From: CAXYVX01 sp049297855
Lineage (GTDB): Bacteria; Patescibacteriota; Saccharimonadia; Saccharimonadales; Saccharimonadaceae
DNA: 64,000 bases
NCBI GenBank assembly: GCA_049297855.1
Contig: JBAQVB010000006.1
Location: 4,431-68,430 of the forward strand
Direction: 5' to 3'
Shown here: positions 17,901 to 26,661 of the stretch, in pieces
How positions within the stretch are numbered: position 1 is the stretch's first letter
Layout: each line of letters begins with the position of its first letter
Position numbers and translations under genes: made by a program
Notes under the pieces: model-generated
Database searches by the model: none
What the model was told of the DNA's origin: nothing
Seen by the model: only the letters and a program-made list of their open reading frames with translations

Positions 17901-18099
17901 TTATGGCGCGGAGTTAGCGACAGAACAAGGGCAAGATGCTTGTCGTGGCGGCGTCAACATGGACTATGCCTCTCCGGCTGAATGCATCCGCTACACGCCG
18001 AATCTATACTTGGTGCCAGCCTTCACTTCGCAACAAGATAGCGCCGGCAACCAGAATTGGCAAACCACCGATGAAACGAGTTTGCCCGTGCGATATTAA
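14995..18099 (+). CDS. Large secreted or membrane-anchored surface protein
   Basis: A 1034-residue protein of unknown function. A basic N-terminus (~1-45) precedes one hydrophobic helix (TMVAVVISVAVVTVLVAL, ~45-62) ending ALSAGG, which is a signal peptide or signal anchor. The rest is rich in Ser, Thr, Asn, Gly and Trp, with scattered Cys pairs; near residue 860-910 it has alternating IYVNGDVTIADN and IYATGNININSN strands, suggesting a beta-helix-like part. No LPxTG-type end is seen. I start at ATG 14995 behind GAGGTG; GTG 14989 is an alternative. Base composition resembles its neighbours. Probably cell-surface, by inference only. Confidence 0.8.
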   Translation: MKRNWQQRNDGRKHNNGSVRHKVMLRASATVTRIIQLLSSGRSRTMVAVVISVAVVTVLVALSAGGDTKVYGASGSGGTTMTCYDWCDTSAGYGVSTFYIDRPYLLVNNPNPAGDNNICWYVDKTTGRTSNDCIASPDSPNKGSNSCWQMWQTCFGYTLKGVGTTAYNANLAEAENSCRAEGSNAITYAYVMSVHPGIPPVPWPFAAGKIDESPPAPSWGQTDQSNQGLAWFCNSVGSNAWSSAGNMHVDNHYIGGRNWSYLDRQGNPANGNTMVFSPGQTAVWSSQIWTSAAFPNHRENWFQWWTDKSGDWSGDIASGIVDDTGTNAGSGIGVYPPDANSGPTGFSYGISNSDAGKTLCNRLRWGWTDSNGNWANPDNYKACVLINYATYGGNNRISTQVTATNKTSNAKTSTKSVDSNGTRSGSDEWVNAYPGDNVQWDYLTTNWDTRYPTAYDFRTGFYKTDWYPSGGSRVSNFTRKYGQLGAGASTSWSDSFQIIPAWGGKNIDEYSSFHWDPHWADSGYTGLTARAGFHVPYNYQIKTTGTGTLTTNTSGQSSCDDNHVTVGTNSSLSWTLSASTPVAGHAATNSRPVSWKVIDGAGNPVAVTATRGGTAVSSPMVFQPMDKITITLNLPVQSVAGNVLAYRLIVNDGASGPSSTSVVETDSDNVISSVSNTSSCAESAKSPSIQVDGADSRANRNFTGASGSHVATNGSWSQYGLLANGNINNFGSAGYVDNGDNNSCTLRFANVGNSGGSNCSRAFGSPGNFGNPFKRNLPMVIGSNSNSSDIFAGASPQSWDSNGGPLWSSSGCVTPHADLGYLQVPGVYRYSGGLQIAGGSTGCSGMFGTRTYTDQMHGNYIIYVNGDVTIADNINLEYGLSPGSKAYGSLSNIPQFTIYATGNININSNVARIDANLVSQTGTVNDCANGPAGSGVGADPSYRENGACGNQLVVNGAISTNTTPRLRRTYGAELATEQGQDACRGGVNMDYASPAECIRYTPNLYLVPAFTSQQDSAGNQNWQTTDETSLPVRY

Positions 18100-18120
18100 A
18101 ACGCTATTATTTGTAGGACG

Positions 18121-18182
18121 AAAAAAGCGCGCCACCAATCATTGCATGGTCACAGCAACTACGCGATGATTTTATGATTGGT
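18121..18182 (-). terminator. Terminator of gltX, minus strand
   Basis: A perfect 9-bp inverted repeat (18134-18142 with 18174-18182) is followed on the minus strand by GC-rich bases and six T (18126-18121). It may also stop readthrough from the plus-strand surface gene. Confidence 0.6.
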
Positions 18183-18195
18183 TGTCGCGTCAATT

Positions 18196-19758
18196 TTAGG
18201 ATTGTTTAATCGCCGCATCGAGACGATTTAACGTTTCATCTTTAGCCAGCGTCATCATTGTCTCCGGTAATCCTGGCGAAAACGGTGCCCAGGTCAGGGC
18301 AAAACGAATCATTGAAAATAGCACCGCCGGTTTTTGGCCGGTTGATTCAAGCAACTCATTCAAGGCGCTCTGAACTTTATTTTTATCCTGAAAATCCCGT
18401 TCACTCAATTCGTTTAGACGAGTTTTGGTGGTTTTAAGGAGTTTTACCAGCGTGGCGCGCTCAACTTTTCTGAGCTGTTTATTGTTGTCAACCATCGTCC
18501 AATCCGGCGTCGGTCGCGCAAAAAAATATTCACTCAATACGGGCAAATCGCATAACGTTTTCAAACGATCCGCCACTACGCGTAAAACTTTTTCACGCAG
18601 TTCGGGTGTCGCACTTTTAGCGTTGTCACCCCAGAATTCGGTGGCGTAATTTGATAATTTAACAAAATTTTCCGCCGCCAAGTTGCGAATCCAGGCACCA
18701 TTCAGCCAAACCAAATGTCGTTCATCAAAACGGGCACCGGATTTTTGAACATGAGATAAATCAAATTGTTCGACCAAATCATTCAACGTAAAAATTTCTT
18801 GCTCTGATCCGTTTCCCGGATTCCAACCCAATAATGCCAAAAAGTTCAACATAGCCTCTGGCAAGATGCCATCCGTTCGATATTCCGAAACCGATTTCGC
18901 GCCGTCGCGTTTGCCAAGTTTTTTCTTACCGTCAGGCCCCAAAATATGCGGCAAATGAGCAAAAATTGGCCAATCTATGTCCAAGGCGTCGTATAACGCC
19001 AGATAGCGCGGCATCGACGAAATGTATTCCTGGCCGCGAATAACGTGACTGATTTTCATTTCGTTATCATCAACAATGTGCGCGAAATTGTAGGTCGGCA
19101 AACCGTCACTCTTGATCAAAATAAAGTCGTCCAACACTTCCGCGCCGGCGCTGAGATCGCCAAAAACTTCATCGTGCCAGTGATATTTTTTCAGCTCACG
19201 AACCTTAAATCGTAACGGTAAGGTTGGATTTTCGCTGGTACCCGGCGTCCATTTGGCCGGATTATCCGGCCGAATATTACGAAACAAAAATGGCTGGCCG
19301 TTTTTTTCGCATTCAGCGCGATAGCTCGTAGTATCGTCCGCCGACGTCGAGTCAGCGTAGGCGAAACCGTCGTCGATCAGTTTTTGGGCATATTTATAAT
19401 AAATTTCACGACGTGACGTCTGATGATATGGCCCGTAAGGGCCAATCTCGCGCACCTCTTGGCCAACCGAATTTTGACGAATCTGCACGGGCGCGTTTTT
19501 AGACAAATACGAATCCGCCGCCGGGCCCTCGTCCCACGATACCCCGAGCCATTTTAACGTGTCAATAATCAACTCCTCGGCACCATCAACGAAACGCGTT
19601 TGATCAGTATCCTCGATGCGTAAAATAAACCGCGCTTCGTGATCGTCACGTGCGTAAGCTTGTCGCGCCAAAAGATACGGATAGAGCGCGCTACGCACAT
19701 TACCAACGTGAATGTAACCGGTCGGCGATGGCGCAAAACGGGTGCGCACATTCTTCAT
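18196..19758 (-). CDS. gltX: Glutamyl-tRNA synthetase
   Basis: Charges tRNA-Glu, and possibly also tRNA-Gln for later amidation. The 520-residue class I synthetase has FAPSPTGYIHVGN (HIGH motif, ~8-20), the LRIEDTD block, and KLGKRDG in place of KMSKR. Its C-terminal anticodon-binding half is complete. Start at 19758 follows AAAGGATC on the minus strand, and TAAAAT lies upstream. It is alone on this strand between the surface gene and secY. Confidence 0.96.
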   Translation of the reverse strand: MKNVRTRFAPSPTGYIHVGNVRSALYPYLLARQAYARDDHEARFILRIEDTDQTRFVDGAEELIIDTLKWLGVSWDEGPAADSYLSKNAPVQIRQNSVGQEVREIGPYGPYHQTSRREIYYKYAQKLIDDGFAYADSTSADDTTSYRAECEKNGQPFLFRNIRPDNPAKWTPGTSENPTLPLRFKVRELKKYHWHDEVFGDLSAGAEVLDDFILIKSDGLPTYNFAHIVDDNEMKISHVIRGQEYISSMPRYLALYDALDIDWPIFAHLPHILGPDGKKKLGKRDGAKSVSEYRTDGILPEAMLNFLALLGWNPGNGSEQEIFTLNDLVEQFDLSHVQKSGARFDERHLVWLNGAWIRNLAAENFVKLSNYATEFWGDNAKSATPELREKVLRVVADRLKTLCDLPVLSEYFFARPTPDWTMVDNNKQLRKVERATLVKLLKTTKTRLNELSERDFQDKNKVQSALNELLESTGQKPAVLFSMIRFALTWAPFSPGLPETMMTLAKDETLNRLDAAIKQS

Positions 19759-19843
19759 TTTGATCCTTTCATACCTTTACATTTTAGCGCAACGACATGT
19801 TTGTCGCAAGTTAACGTCGACGTTTGGCTTTTTGCTGAAACTT

Positions 19844-19852
19844 TGTTAAAAT
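19844..19852 (+). promoter_or_regulatory. Extended -10 promoter of secY
   Basis: TGTTAAAAT, 27 bases before the ATG. The leader has AAGAGAGGG as ribosome-binding site. It gives the relocated secY its own promoter. Confidence 0.6.
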
Positions 19853-19879
19853 AGTGCCATATCTTAGAAAGAGAGGGCT

Positions 19880-21304
19880 ATGAACTGGAGAAATATTTTT
19901 AAATCGCTACGAAATTCCGACATGCGCCGACGCGTATTAGCGGTGCTCGGCATTATTATCGTTTATCGCTTTTTGTCGCACGTGCCAGTGCCAATGGCGG
20001 GACCGACTGAGCTCAAAACCATCATGGACCAAGCGTTGTCGTCCAATGCGTTCGGCGGTTTTTTGAATCTATTATCAGGTGGAGCGCTGGCTAGTTTTTC
20101 AATCATGCTGGTCGGCTTGTCTCCTTATATTACCGCCAGCGTCATCACGCAGTTGCTGACCAAGGCCGTACCTCAGCTCGAGGAAATGAACAAGGATGGC
20201 GAAAGCGGTCGACGTCGCATCAATCAGTGGACGCGCATCTTGACATTGCCGCTCGCAATCTTGCAAAGCATCGCCTATATTTTCATTCTGCGTCAATCCG
20301 CCCTCAGCGGTGCCACTACTACGCTTGACATGAACATGACGCAGTGGGTCGTGGCCGTATCGGCTATGACGGCCGGCGCCATGATGTTAATGTGGCTCGG
20401 TGAAATTATCACCGAAAAAGGCATTGGTAACGGTATTTCTTTGCTTATTTTTGCCGGTATTATTTCGCAGCTGCCGACAACATTGGGTTCGCTCGGCTCG
20501 GCTATTTTCACGCCTGGGACCGGCGCCTCGGCCGATCCGTTTCATTTGTTTAACTGGTTCACAATTCCATTGTTAAATAACACGGCAACGTGGCTGACGT
20601 TGGCGCTAATGGCAGTTGGTCTAATGGTATTGTATTTACTCGTTAAAATTAATGAAGGTCAACGGGTTATCACCATTAATTATGCTAAACGGGTGCGGGG
20701 AAATTCGGCCTACGGTGGCGTGACATCGATTTTGCCGATTAAATTGATCACGGCCGGTGTGATTCCGGTAATTTTTGCGGTGGCATTTTTAGCATTGCCG
20801 GCCTTTTTGGGGCAATTGTTGGTGGCAACACACTGGAATGTCGGACTCGGGCAAAACCTGATCTTGTGGTTCCAGCGCTCAGGCAATAATACATTTACAG
20901 CCAGTGGCGATTGGCACCAATTTATTTATCCGGTGGCGTACTTCATTTTGGTCGTGGCATTTACTTATTTTTACACTTCCATTGTATTTAACGCTAATGA
21001 AATTTCCGAAAACCTGCAAAAACAGGGCGGATTTATTGGTGGAGTACGGCCAGGCAAACAGACCGCGTCCTACCTCAAGAAAGTGGTCAACCGATTAACG
21101 CTCTTTGGATCGTTGGCGCTGGGCTTGATCGCCATTTTACCGTTCATTTGTGAATATATTTTTATCAAAATCGGACTCGGTTCGGCGGCGCAAAATTTGT
21201 CTATCGGCGGCACAGGACTACTTATCGTGGTGTCAGTGGCACTGGAATCGTTGCGTCAATTAAACTCGCGTGCCCTAATGGTAACGTATGATGATTTTAA
21301 ATAG
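19880..21304 (+). CDS. secY: Protein translocase subunit SecY
   Basis: Central channel of the Sec translocon. The 474-residue protein has about ten membrane helices. Diagnostic blocks include ALASFSIMLVGLSPYITASVI, the DGESGRRRINQWTR loop, GNGISLLIFAGI and ENLQKQGGFIGGVRPG. secE is at 54111-54521. In most bacteria secY follows rplO in the spc operon; here it has its own promoter and is followed 12 bases later by a sortase gene. Confidence 0.97.
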   Translation: MNWRNIFKSLRNSDMRRRVLAVLGIIIVYRFLSHVPVPMAGPTELKTIMDQALSSNAFGGFLNLLSGGALASFSIMLVGLSPYITASVITQLLTKAVPQLEEMNKDGESGRRRINQWTRILTLPLAILQSIAYIFILRQSALSGATTTLDMNMTQWVVAVSAMTAGAMMLMWLGEIITEKGIGNGISLLIFAGIISQLPTTLGSLGSAIFTPGTGASADPFHLFNWFTIPLLNNTATWLTLALMAVGLMVLYLLVKINEGQRVITINYAKRVRGNSAYGGVTSILPIKLITAGVIPVIFAVAFLALPAFLGQLLVATHWNVGLGQNLILWFQRSGNNTFTASGDWHQFIYPVAYFILVVAFTYFYTSIVFNANEISENLQKQGGFIGGVRPGKQTASYLKKVVNRLTLFGSLALGLIAILPFICEYIFIKIGLGSAAQNLSIGGTGLLIVVSVALESLRQLNSRALMVTYDDFK

Positions 21305-21316
21305 GGTGGCATAAAC

Positions 21317-22075
21317 ATGCGCCAAGGGTTTAAAATTTCTCGTGTCAATCATCGCAGAACTGTCACTGCAACCAAATGTTGGATGCGGTTGGCGATTGTG
21401 GTTTTGCTATTACTAGCCGTGGTTATAATTAGCTATTGGATTTATACACGGCTCAATCAATCAAACATCATTAAAATACAAGGAGCGAATTTTAATAATA
21501 ATGGCATCTCGACAACACCCATCACGCCAAGTGCGATTGATAATTACAAAGTCCCCGCCACGCATCCGCGTTTGTTGATTATTCCATCGCTCCAAATCAA
21601 TGCTCGCGTGTCATCGCTCGGCGCGTTGCCGCCGCATAACGGCGGACAACAACTCGATGCTCCCAAAAACATTTACGATGTCGGTTGGTATGATTGCACG
21701 ATTAATCCCATCGCCGCCAATCGTTGCGCCACTCCAAAGCTGCCTAATGATCACAATACGACAGCGGCCGGACTCATTGACGGTCACAGTTGCGAAGGTT
21801 ACCCTATGACCTGCGTTTTCAATAATTTGGCGCGGCTACAAAAAGGTGCTACGATTACGCTTCAACTCGGCGATGCCAGCAATATTAATTACGTCGTTCA
21901 GGAAGTCGACACCGCTTCTCTCAACCAGGTTGACATGAATAAAATGTTAAAACCGATTGTCAGCGGTCGTAATGGTTTGAATTTGATTACTTGCGCTGGC
22001 GATTGGACAACTAAAGATTCGCGCGGCCGAGCGACAATGAACCAACGGGTGGAGGTTTACGCTATTCAACAATAA
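21317..22075 (+). CDS. Class F-like sortase
   Basis: Sortases join surface proteins to the envelope or to pili. The 252-residue protein has one N-terminal membrane helix (~26-47), then a sortase domain with catalytic His (AAGLIDGHSCEG, ~155), Cys (LITCAGDW, ~225) and Arg (NQRVEVYAI, ~245). The short TLxC-like block and NAVV-type end resemble class F. It follows secY by 12 bases with a GGGTGG site and is probably cotranscribed with it. No LPxTG-like substrate was recognised in the window. Confidence 0.85.
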   Translation: MRQGFKISRVNHRRTVTATKCWMRLAIVVLLLLAVVIISYWIYTRLNQSNIIKIQGANFNNNGISTTPITPSAIDNYKVPATHPRLLIIPSLQINARVSSLGALPPHNGGQQLDAPKNIYDVGWYDCTINPIAANRCATPKLPNDHNTTAAGLIDGHSCEGYPMTCVFNNLARLQKGATITLQLGDASNINYVVQEVDTASLNQVDMNKMLKPIVSGRNGLNLITCAGDWTTKDSRGRATMNQRVEVYAIQQ

Positions 22076-22177
22076 AATCACACAAGATGGTAGCCACGCT
22101 TTTCTCAGTTGATTTTCAGAATTGTTTGTAATAATACGGTCGCGAGATAATAATCTAATCAATTAAGGAGGGTTCTG

Positions 22178-22852
22178 GTGAAAGTTTTATTAGTAGAAGA
22201 CGAGCCACGCCTGGCGGCGGCTGTAGCGCGCGGTCTAAAACAAGAAAAATATAACGTGGAAATCAGCGACAATGGCTGTTCGGCGTTGACGTTGATTAAT
22301 AATGGCGACTATGACCTAATGATTTTTGACCGAATGATGCCTGGGATGGACGGCCTCACGCTAACTAAGGAGGTTCGCAAAGCTAATATTAAAACGCCGA
22401 TTTTAATTTTAACCGCTAAAGGACAAACGCGCGACAAGGTTGACGGACTCAATGCTGGCGCCGACGATTACATGAGCAAACCGTTCGCCTTTGACGAGTT
22501 GTTGGCGCGTTTGCGAGCTTTGGCGCGGCGTCCGGCTGAGCAAAAGCCGGAGACGTTGACGGTTGGCGACTTATCGCTGAATTTTGCCAGCTATGAATGT
22601 ATACGCAACGGTCGCAACATCGACTTAACCGAAACCGAGTTCAAAATCCTAGCTTATCTGATGCGTCATCCGGGCATCGTTTTAACCAAAGACCAAATCG
22701 TCAACCAGGTTTGGGATTACGATGCCGATATTTTACCAAACACCGTTGAAGCTTATATTTCTTATTTACGCAAAAAAATTGACCGTCCGTTTGAAAAGAA
22801 AATAATTATAACTAAGCGAGGCATTGGTTATAAATTGGATGGAACTAGATGA
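22178..22852 (+). CDS. OmpR/PhoB-family response regulator
   Basis: DNA-binding regulator of 224 residues. The receiver (1-115) has phosphoacceptor Asp ~51 (IFDRMMPGMDG) and Lys in YMSKPFAF. The winged-helix domain (~125-222) has DLTETEFKILAYLMRHPG and the end VEAYISYLRKKID. Starts at GTG 22178 behind AAGGAGGG. The kinase gene begins 12 bases after its stop, so the two form a pair. Confidence 0.95.
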   Translation: MKVLLVEDEPRLAAAVARGLKQEKYNVEISDNGCSALTLINNGDYDLMIFDRMMPGMDGLTLTKEVRKANIKTPILILTAKGQTRDKVDGLNAGADDYMSKPFAFDELLARLRALARRPAEQKPETLTVGDLSLNFASYECIRNGRNIDLTETEFKILAYLMRHPGIVLTKDQIVNQVWDYDADILPNTVEAYISYLRKKIDRPFEKKIIITKRGIGYKLDGTR

Positions 22853-22864
22853 TTTAGCAAGGTT

Positions 22865-23863
22865 ATGTCGATGATCAATAAATATCTCAAGATGATTTCG
22901 CGCGCCACAATTAAGTTAACGCTGTTTTACACAGCGATAATTTTCGTGATTTCGTTATGTTTTTCAGTGGCGATTGGTTTAGCGGCGATCACTGGCGTCC
23001 GACAACCTTTTGACCATGAACCGGACCAGATTGTGCTGAACGACGGTACGCAGATGAGTTTTCAGCCGATTGTTCAGCACCACGACCGAGAAGTCACCGA
23101 CGGCATCGTTGCGGGTTTAATTATTGTTAATTTGATAGTTTTGTTTTTTGGCGCAGGGCTCAGTTTTGTTTTGGCGCGCTGGACTTTGCAGCCGATTGAA
23201 AAAGCCATGCGAGATCAAACCGATTTTATTGCCAACGCTAGCCACGAGTTGCGCACGCCACTAGCCGTCATACAAACCGAAAATGAAGTGCTGTTGCGTG
23301 AACCTAAACCTTCCAAATCGGAATTGCGCGAAAAAGTAACCAGCAACCTGGCGGAGGTTCAAAAATTAAGACGCCTAGCCGATTATTTATTGGCGATGAA
23401 TAGTGAAGAGAATAGCCAGCCAAACTGGCGCGAAGTTGATTTGCTCGAATTGTTACGCGAACCCTTGACGCGCATCACCGGCCCGGCCGAACAAAAGCAC
23501 ATAGCAATTAAACGCGCCATTCAGCCAGTTAAAATTACCACCGATCCCGAGAGATTGGCCGAAATTGTCTATGTTTTGCTCGATAATGCCGTCAAATATT
23601 CACCAAAAAATGCAACTATAACAGTTACTGGCCGCACCCACGAAATTTCCGTGGCCGATCAGGGCAGTGGCGTAGCGGAAACAGACCGTGTCCGCATTTT
23701 CGAACGATTTTACCGCGCCGAAAAGTCGCACACTGGTGACGGTTTTGGCCTCGGTTTATCACTGGCTCAAACTTTAGCTAACAAGATTCACGCTAAAATT
23801 AACGTAAAAAATATTCATAATCATGATAAAATCGTCGGCGCCAAATTTATCGTTAGATTGTAA
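22865..23863 (+). CDS. Membrane sensor histidine kinase
   Basis: Partner of the upstream OmpR-type regulator. The 332-residue protein has two membrane helices (~18-42 and ~80-104) with a short outside loop of about 40 residues, then HisKA (FIANASHELRTPLAVIQ, His ~127) and HATPase (LLDNAVKYSPKN, DQGSGVAE, GFGLGLSLAQ). No HAMP or PAS domain is evident. The small outer loop may sense envelope state, but that is inference. Confidence 0.93.
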   Translation: MSMINKYLKMISRATIKLTLFYTAIIFVISLCFSVAIGLAAITGVRQPFDHEPDQIVLNDGTQMSFQPIVQHHDREVTDGIVAGLIIVNLIVLFFGAGLSFVLARWTLQPIEKAMRDQTDFIANASHELRTPLAVIQTENEVLLREPKPSKSELREKVTSNLAEVQKLRRLADYLLAMNSEENSQPNWREVDLLELLREPLTRITGPAEQKHIAIKRAIQPVKITTDPERLAEIVYVLLDNAVKYSPKNATITVTGRTHEISVADQGSGVAETDRVRIFERFYRAEKSHTGDGFGLGLSLAQTLANKIHAKINVKNIHNHDKIVGAKFIVRL

Positions 23864-23889
23864 TTACGCGCGGACAATTAATTCATTAG

Positions 23890-23898
23890 TGCTATAAT
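23890..23898 (+). promoter_or_regulatory. Extended -10 promoter, leaderless start of PAP2 gene
   Basis: TGCTATAAT. The hexamer ends 7 bases before ATG 23905, so the transcript should begin at the start codon. No ribosome-binding site is present. Confidence 0.65.
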
Positions 23899-23904
23899 GG
23901 TCGA

Positions 23905-24615
23905 ATGTTAAAAACTACAAATGAAACTAAGAATTTTTTTGCTAGCCACAAACGCGCCCTGAGATTATTTTTGGCGCTAGGATTACCGCTAATTATTTTT
24001 TTCAAATTAGCCTGGGAAGTGGTCGAAAAGGAGCATATGAAAATCGACGCGCCGGTGCTTTATTTTATTCATGAACACGCTTCTACAACGCTAGACTCAG
24101 TTGCCGTGTTTATCAGTAATTCTGGCTATGAATTTGGCACATTGATTGCAGTGATTCTGCTGGCTTGCTATGTTATTTTCAAACAGAAAAAATATCAAAA
24201 TCTAGCGTTCATCGCAATTGGCATTGGTGGCGCGATGGTGGCTAATGTAATTCTAAAACTATTATTCATGCGTCCACGGCCAGAGTTGTGGCATTGGATC
24301 GTGGCAGAGAGCGGCTATTCGTTTCCGTCCGGCCACGCTATGCTGAGTGCCGCGATTGCTGCGGTGGCGATTTACTTATTCTGGGGCACGCGTCATCGCT
24401 GGTGGATTGCAATTGTGGCAATTTTGTGCACCACGTTAATTGGTTTATCGCGATTATATCTAGGCGTTCACTATCCGAGCGATATCATAGCCGGCTGGAG
24501 CGTAAGCGTCGCTTGGGTCACGCTAGTTGATATCGCATTAAAATACTATGATAGGAATATCATTAAAAGTTACGCCAAACATACGACAAAACCGAAAACG
24601 GTAGCACTAAAATAA
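23905..24615 (+). CDS. PAP2-family membrane phosphatase
   Basis: Lipid phosphatase, perhaps acting on undecaprenyl pyrophosphate or phosphatidic acid. The 236-residue protein has about six membrane helices and all three phosphatase motifs: KLLFMRPRP, PSGHAM and SRLYLGVHYPSD. The start is leaderless in form. It converges on the ABC permease gene, with 10 bases between the stops. Family is clear; substrate is not. Confidence 0.93.
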   Translation: MLKTTNETKNFFASHKRALRLFLALGLPLIIFFKLAWEVVEKEHMKIDAPVLYFIHEHASTTLDSVAVFISNSGYEFGTLIAVILLACYVIFKQKKYQNLAFIAIGIGGAMVANVILKLLFMRPRPELWHWIVAESGYSFPSGHAMLSAAIAAVAIYLFWGTRHRWWIAIVAILCTTLIGLSRLYLGVHYPSDIIAGWSVSVAWVTLVDIALKYYDRNIIKSYAKHTTKPKTVALK

Positions 24616-24625
24616 TTTTACGATC

Positions 24626-25930
24626 TTACTCATAGCGCAATGACTCGATCGGATCCTTTTGGGCGGCTCGCCAGGCTGGAACCGTGCCGGCTAAAAAGGC
24701 TATCGTCATAATAATAATTACGATGATCGCGAGCGCCAATGGGCTGAATTCTATCAGCGTAAAACCAGGTAGACCACTCAGAAAATTATGCGTTGCCCAT
24801 GGATTAGCCCAGGCTTTCGTCAGATAGGCCAATCCGATACCGATTGCGGCGCCCCAAAAACCGAGCGCCACCGCCTCAAAGCTAAATATCAGAAAAATCT
24901 TGCCACGGCTAAGACCCATCGCCTTCATCAGACCGATTTCGCGCGTGCGTTCCTGAACTGACATAAACAGGGTGTTGATAATGCCGATCGACGCTGCAAC
25001 CAGGGCTATTACGCCAAAAATGAGCAGCACGACAGTAATTGCGTTAAATAAAGTTTTGAGCATGCCGACCTCGTCATCGACTGTCGTGGCGGTAAAACCT
25101 AACTTTTTCAACTGACTTTTAACATCGTCTGTTTTGGTTACGCCATAATAAGATTTATCCAACTGCGCGCTGGCTAGGTAAATCTGATCTCTGTATTGTG
25201 CGGGTAGTCCATCAGTCATCTTTGCATAAATTTGGTCACCGGCCGCCGCATTAATCCAGGCGCGCCCAAACCCGATAACCGTTGGATTAGCCACGCCCAT
25301 GACAGTTGCTTCAACGATGCTGCTCTGATTTGTCACCTGATTAGTGACAGCCAATTCGACTTTTTGACCGAGAATAGTGCTGTTCGTGAAACCAAGTGGC
25401 TTGACGTATTTATCCGGTAAAACAATTTCAGCGCGATCGCCATTCAAATTCACCATTCGGCCGCTGGCTAAATCCACGCGGATCGTGCTTGATGGCATCA
25501 CGCCAGCCGTGATCACATATTTTTTCATCGCACTGGGCGCGGTAATATAATCAATTGTCAACGCCTGCAATGGTTGCACGTTTTTGATGCCCTTAACAGC
25601 GGCAATTTTTGATAAATCGGCCTTAGTAATCACCGAGGCTGCCGCCGAGTCATTATTCGGATTATATTCCGTAACGTTCTGGCTCATGCCACCCAAACCC
25701 ATGCTCGACATCGAGTTAGCCGATGCCGTTTTGACAATTTGATCGAAATAGCCCTCGCCACCGATGCTGGATATCTGTTTATCAATGTAATTATTAACGC
25801 CCTGATTGATGCCGGTGGTTAAAATAATTGTGAACGATCCGACGACAATTGCCAAAATTGTCAAAAGTGAGCGGCTCTTGTTGCGCAACAAATTGGCGTT
25901 AGCGGTATTGATAATATCCCAAAATTTCAT
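24626..25930 (-). CDS. MacB/FtsX-like ABC transporter permease
   Basis: Permease of an ABC exporter. The 434-residue protein has an N-terminal membrane helix (NKSRSLLTILAIVVGSFTI), a large outer domain (~45-270, MacB-PCD type), and three C-terminal helices in an FtsX domain (SVQERTREIGLMKAMGLSRG). It overlaps its ATPase gene by 4 bases (ATGA). MacB-type exporters move peptides, lipids or antibiotics, or only signal mechanically; the substrate here is unknown. Confidence 0.93.
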   Translation of the reverse strand: MKFWDIINTANANLLRNKSRSLLTILAIVVGSFTIILTTGINQGVNNYIDKQISSIGGEGYFDQIVKTASANSMSSMGLGGMSQNVTEYNPNNDSAAASVITKADLSKIAAVKGIKNVQPLQALTIDYITAPSAMKKYVITAGVMPSSTIRVDLASGRMVNLNGDRAEIVLPDKYVKPLGFTNSTILGQKVELAVTNQVTNQSSIVEATVMGVANPTVIGFGRAWINAAAGDQIYAKMTDGLPAQYRDQIYLASAQLDKSYYGVTKTDDVKSQLKKLGFTATTVDDEVGMLKTLFNAITVVLLIFGVIALVAASIGIINTLFMSVQERTREIGLMKAMGLSRGKIFLIFSFEAVALGFWGAAIGIGLAYLTKAWANPWATHNFLSGLPGFTLIEFSPLALAIIVIIIMTIAFLAGTVPAWRAAQKDPIESLRYE

Positions 25931-26646
25931 AATTCAACTCCTTGTGCTAGATCATCATGTGAAAACTCCCCGACGATTTTTCCATCTTTGATATGAATGG
26001 CACGGTCGCATTTTTTGGCCAAATCAATATCGTGCGTCACTAAAATCAGTGTTTTTCCGGCGCGTGCAAAACCAAACAATAATCGTTCAACGCGCTCACC
26101 GGTCGCCGAATCGAGATTGCCGGTCGGTTCGTCCGCGAAAATAATGCTAGGATTATTGACAATGGCACGCGCGATACAAACGCGCTGTTTCTGGCCACCG
26201 GACAGATCATTGGCCTTGTTTTTGGCTTTGTCGTCTAACTCCACAATTTTAAGCGCCGCAAGCGCCAACTTTTTGCGTCGACGTGATGATACGCCGGCAA
26301 TTTTCAACGGTAAAATCACATTGTTTAACACGGTATCGCGTTCATTCATAAAAAATTGCTGGAACACAAAACCGAATTTTTTATTGCGCAATCGATTTAG
26401 TTTGCGTGAATTTTTTTTAAGTTTCGCAAAATCCTGGTCGTCAACGCTAACTGAGCCGCTAGTCGGTTGGTCAAGTAGCGCCAATAAATGCATGAGGGTT
26501 GATTTACCTGAACCAGATTTACCAATAATAGCCAGCGATTCGCCACTGGGAACTGCTAGATTGACATCATCTAACGCTCGAAATTTATTTTCCCGTTTGC
26601 CGTAATCTTTGACCAGGCGTGTTGCGCGTAAAACGATATCACTCAT
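25927..26646 (-). CDS. ABC transporter ATPase (MacB/LolD type)
   Basis: ATPase partner of the overlapping permease. The 239-residue protein has Walker A IGKSGSGKSTL (~38-48), signature LSGGQKQR, Walker B IIFADEPTGNLD and the H-loop VTHDIDLA. The family normally works as dimers with FtsX-type permeases. Start at 26646 lies 7 bases after a TGATAGAAT box, a leaderless arrangement. Confidence 0.96.
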   Translation of the reverse strand: MSDIVLRATRLVKDYGKRENKFRALDDVNLAVPSGESLAIIGKSGSGKSTLMHLLALLDQPTSGSVSVDDQDFAKLKKNSRKLNRLRNKKFGFVFQQFFMNERDTVLNNVILPLKIAGVSSRRRKKLALAALKIVELDDKAKNKANDLSGGQKQRVCIARAIVNNPSIIFADEPTGNLDSATGERVERLLFGFARAGKTLILVTHDIDLAKKCDRAIHIKDGKIVGEFSHDDLAQGVEL

Positions 26647-26652
26647 GCTTCT

Positions 26653-26661
26653 ATTCTATCA
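26653..26661 (-). promoter_or_regulatory. Extended -10 promoter, leaderless start of ABC operon
   Basis: TGATAGAAT on the minus strand. The hexamer ends exactly 7 bases before the ATPase ATG, and no ribosome-binding site lies between. Confidence 0.65.

Noticed and set aside
25997..26605. 202-residue plus-strand frame
   Set aside because: It is the antisense shadow of the ABC ATPase gene, whose motifs are complete.
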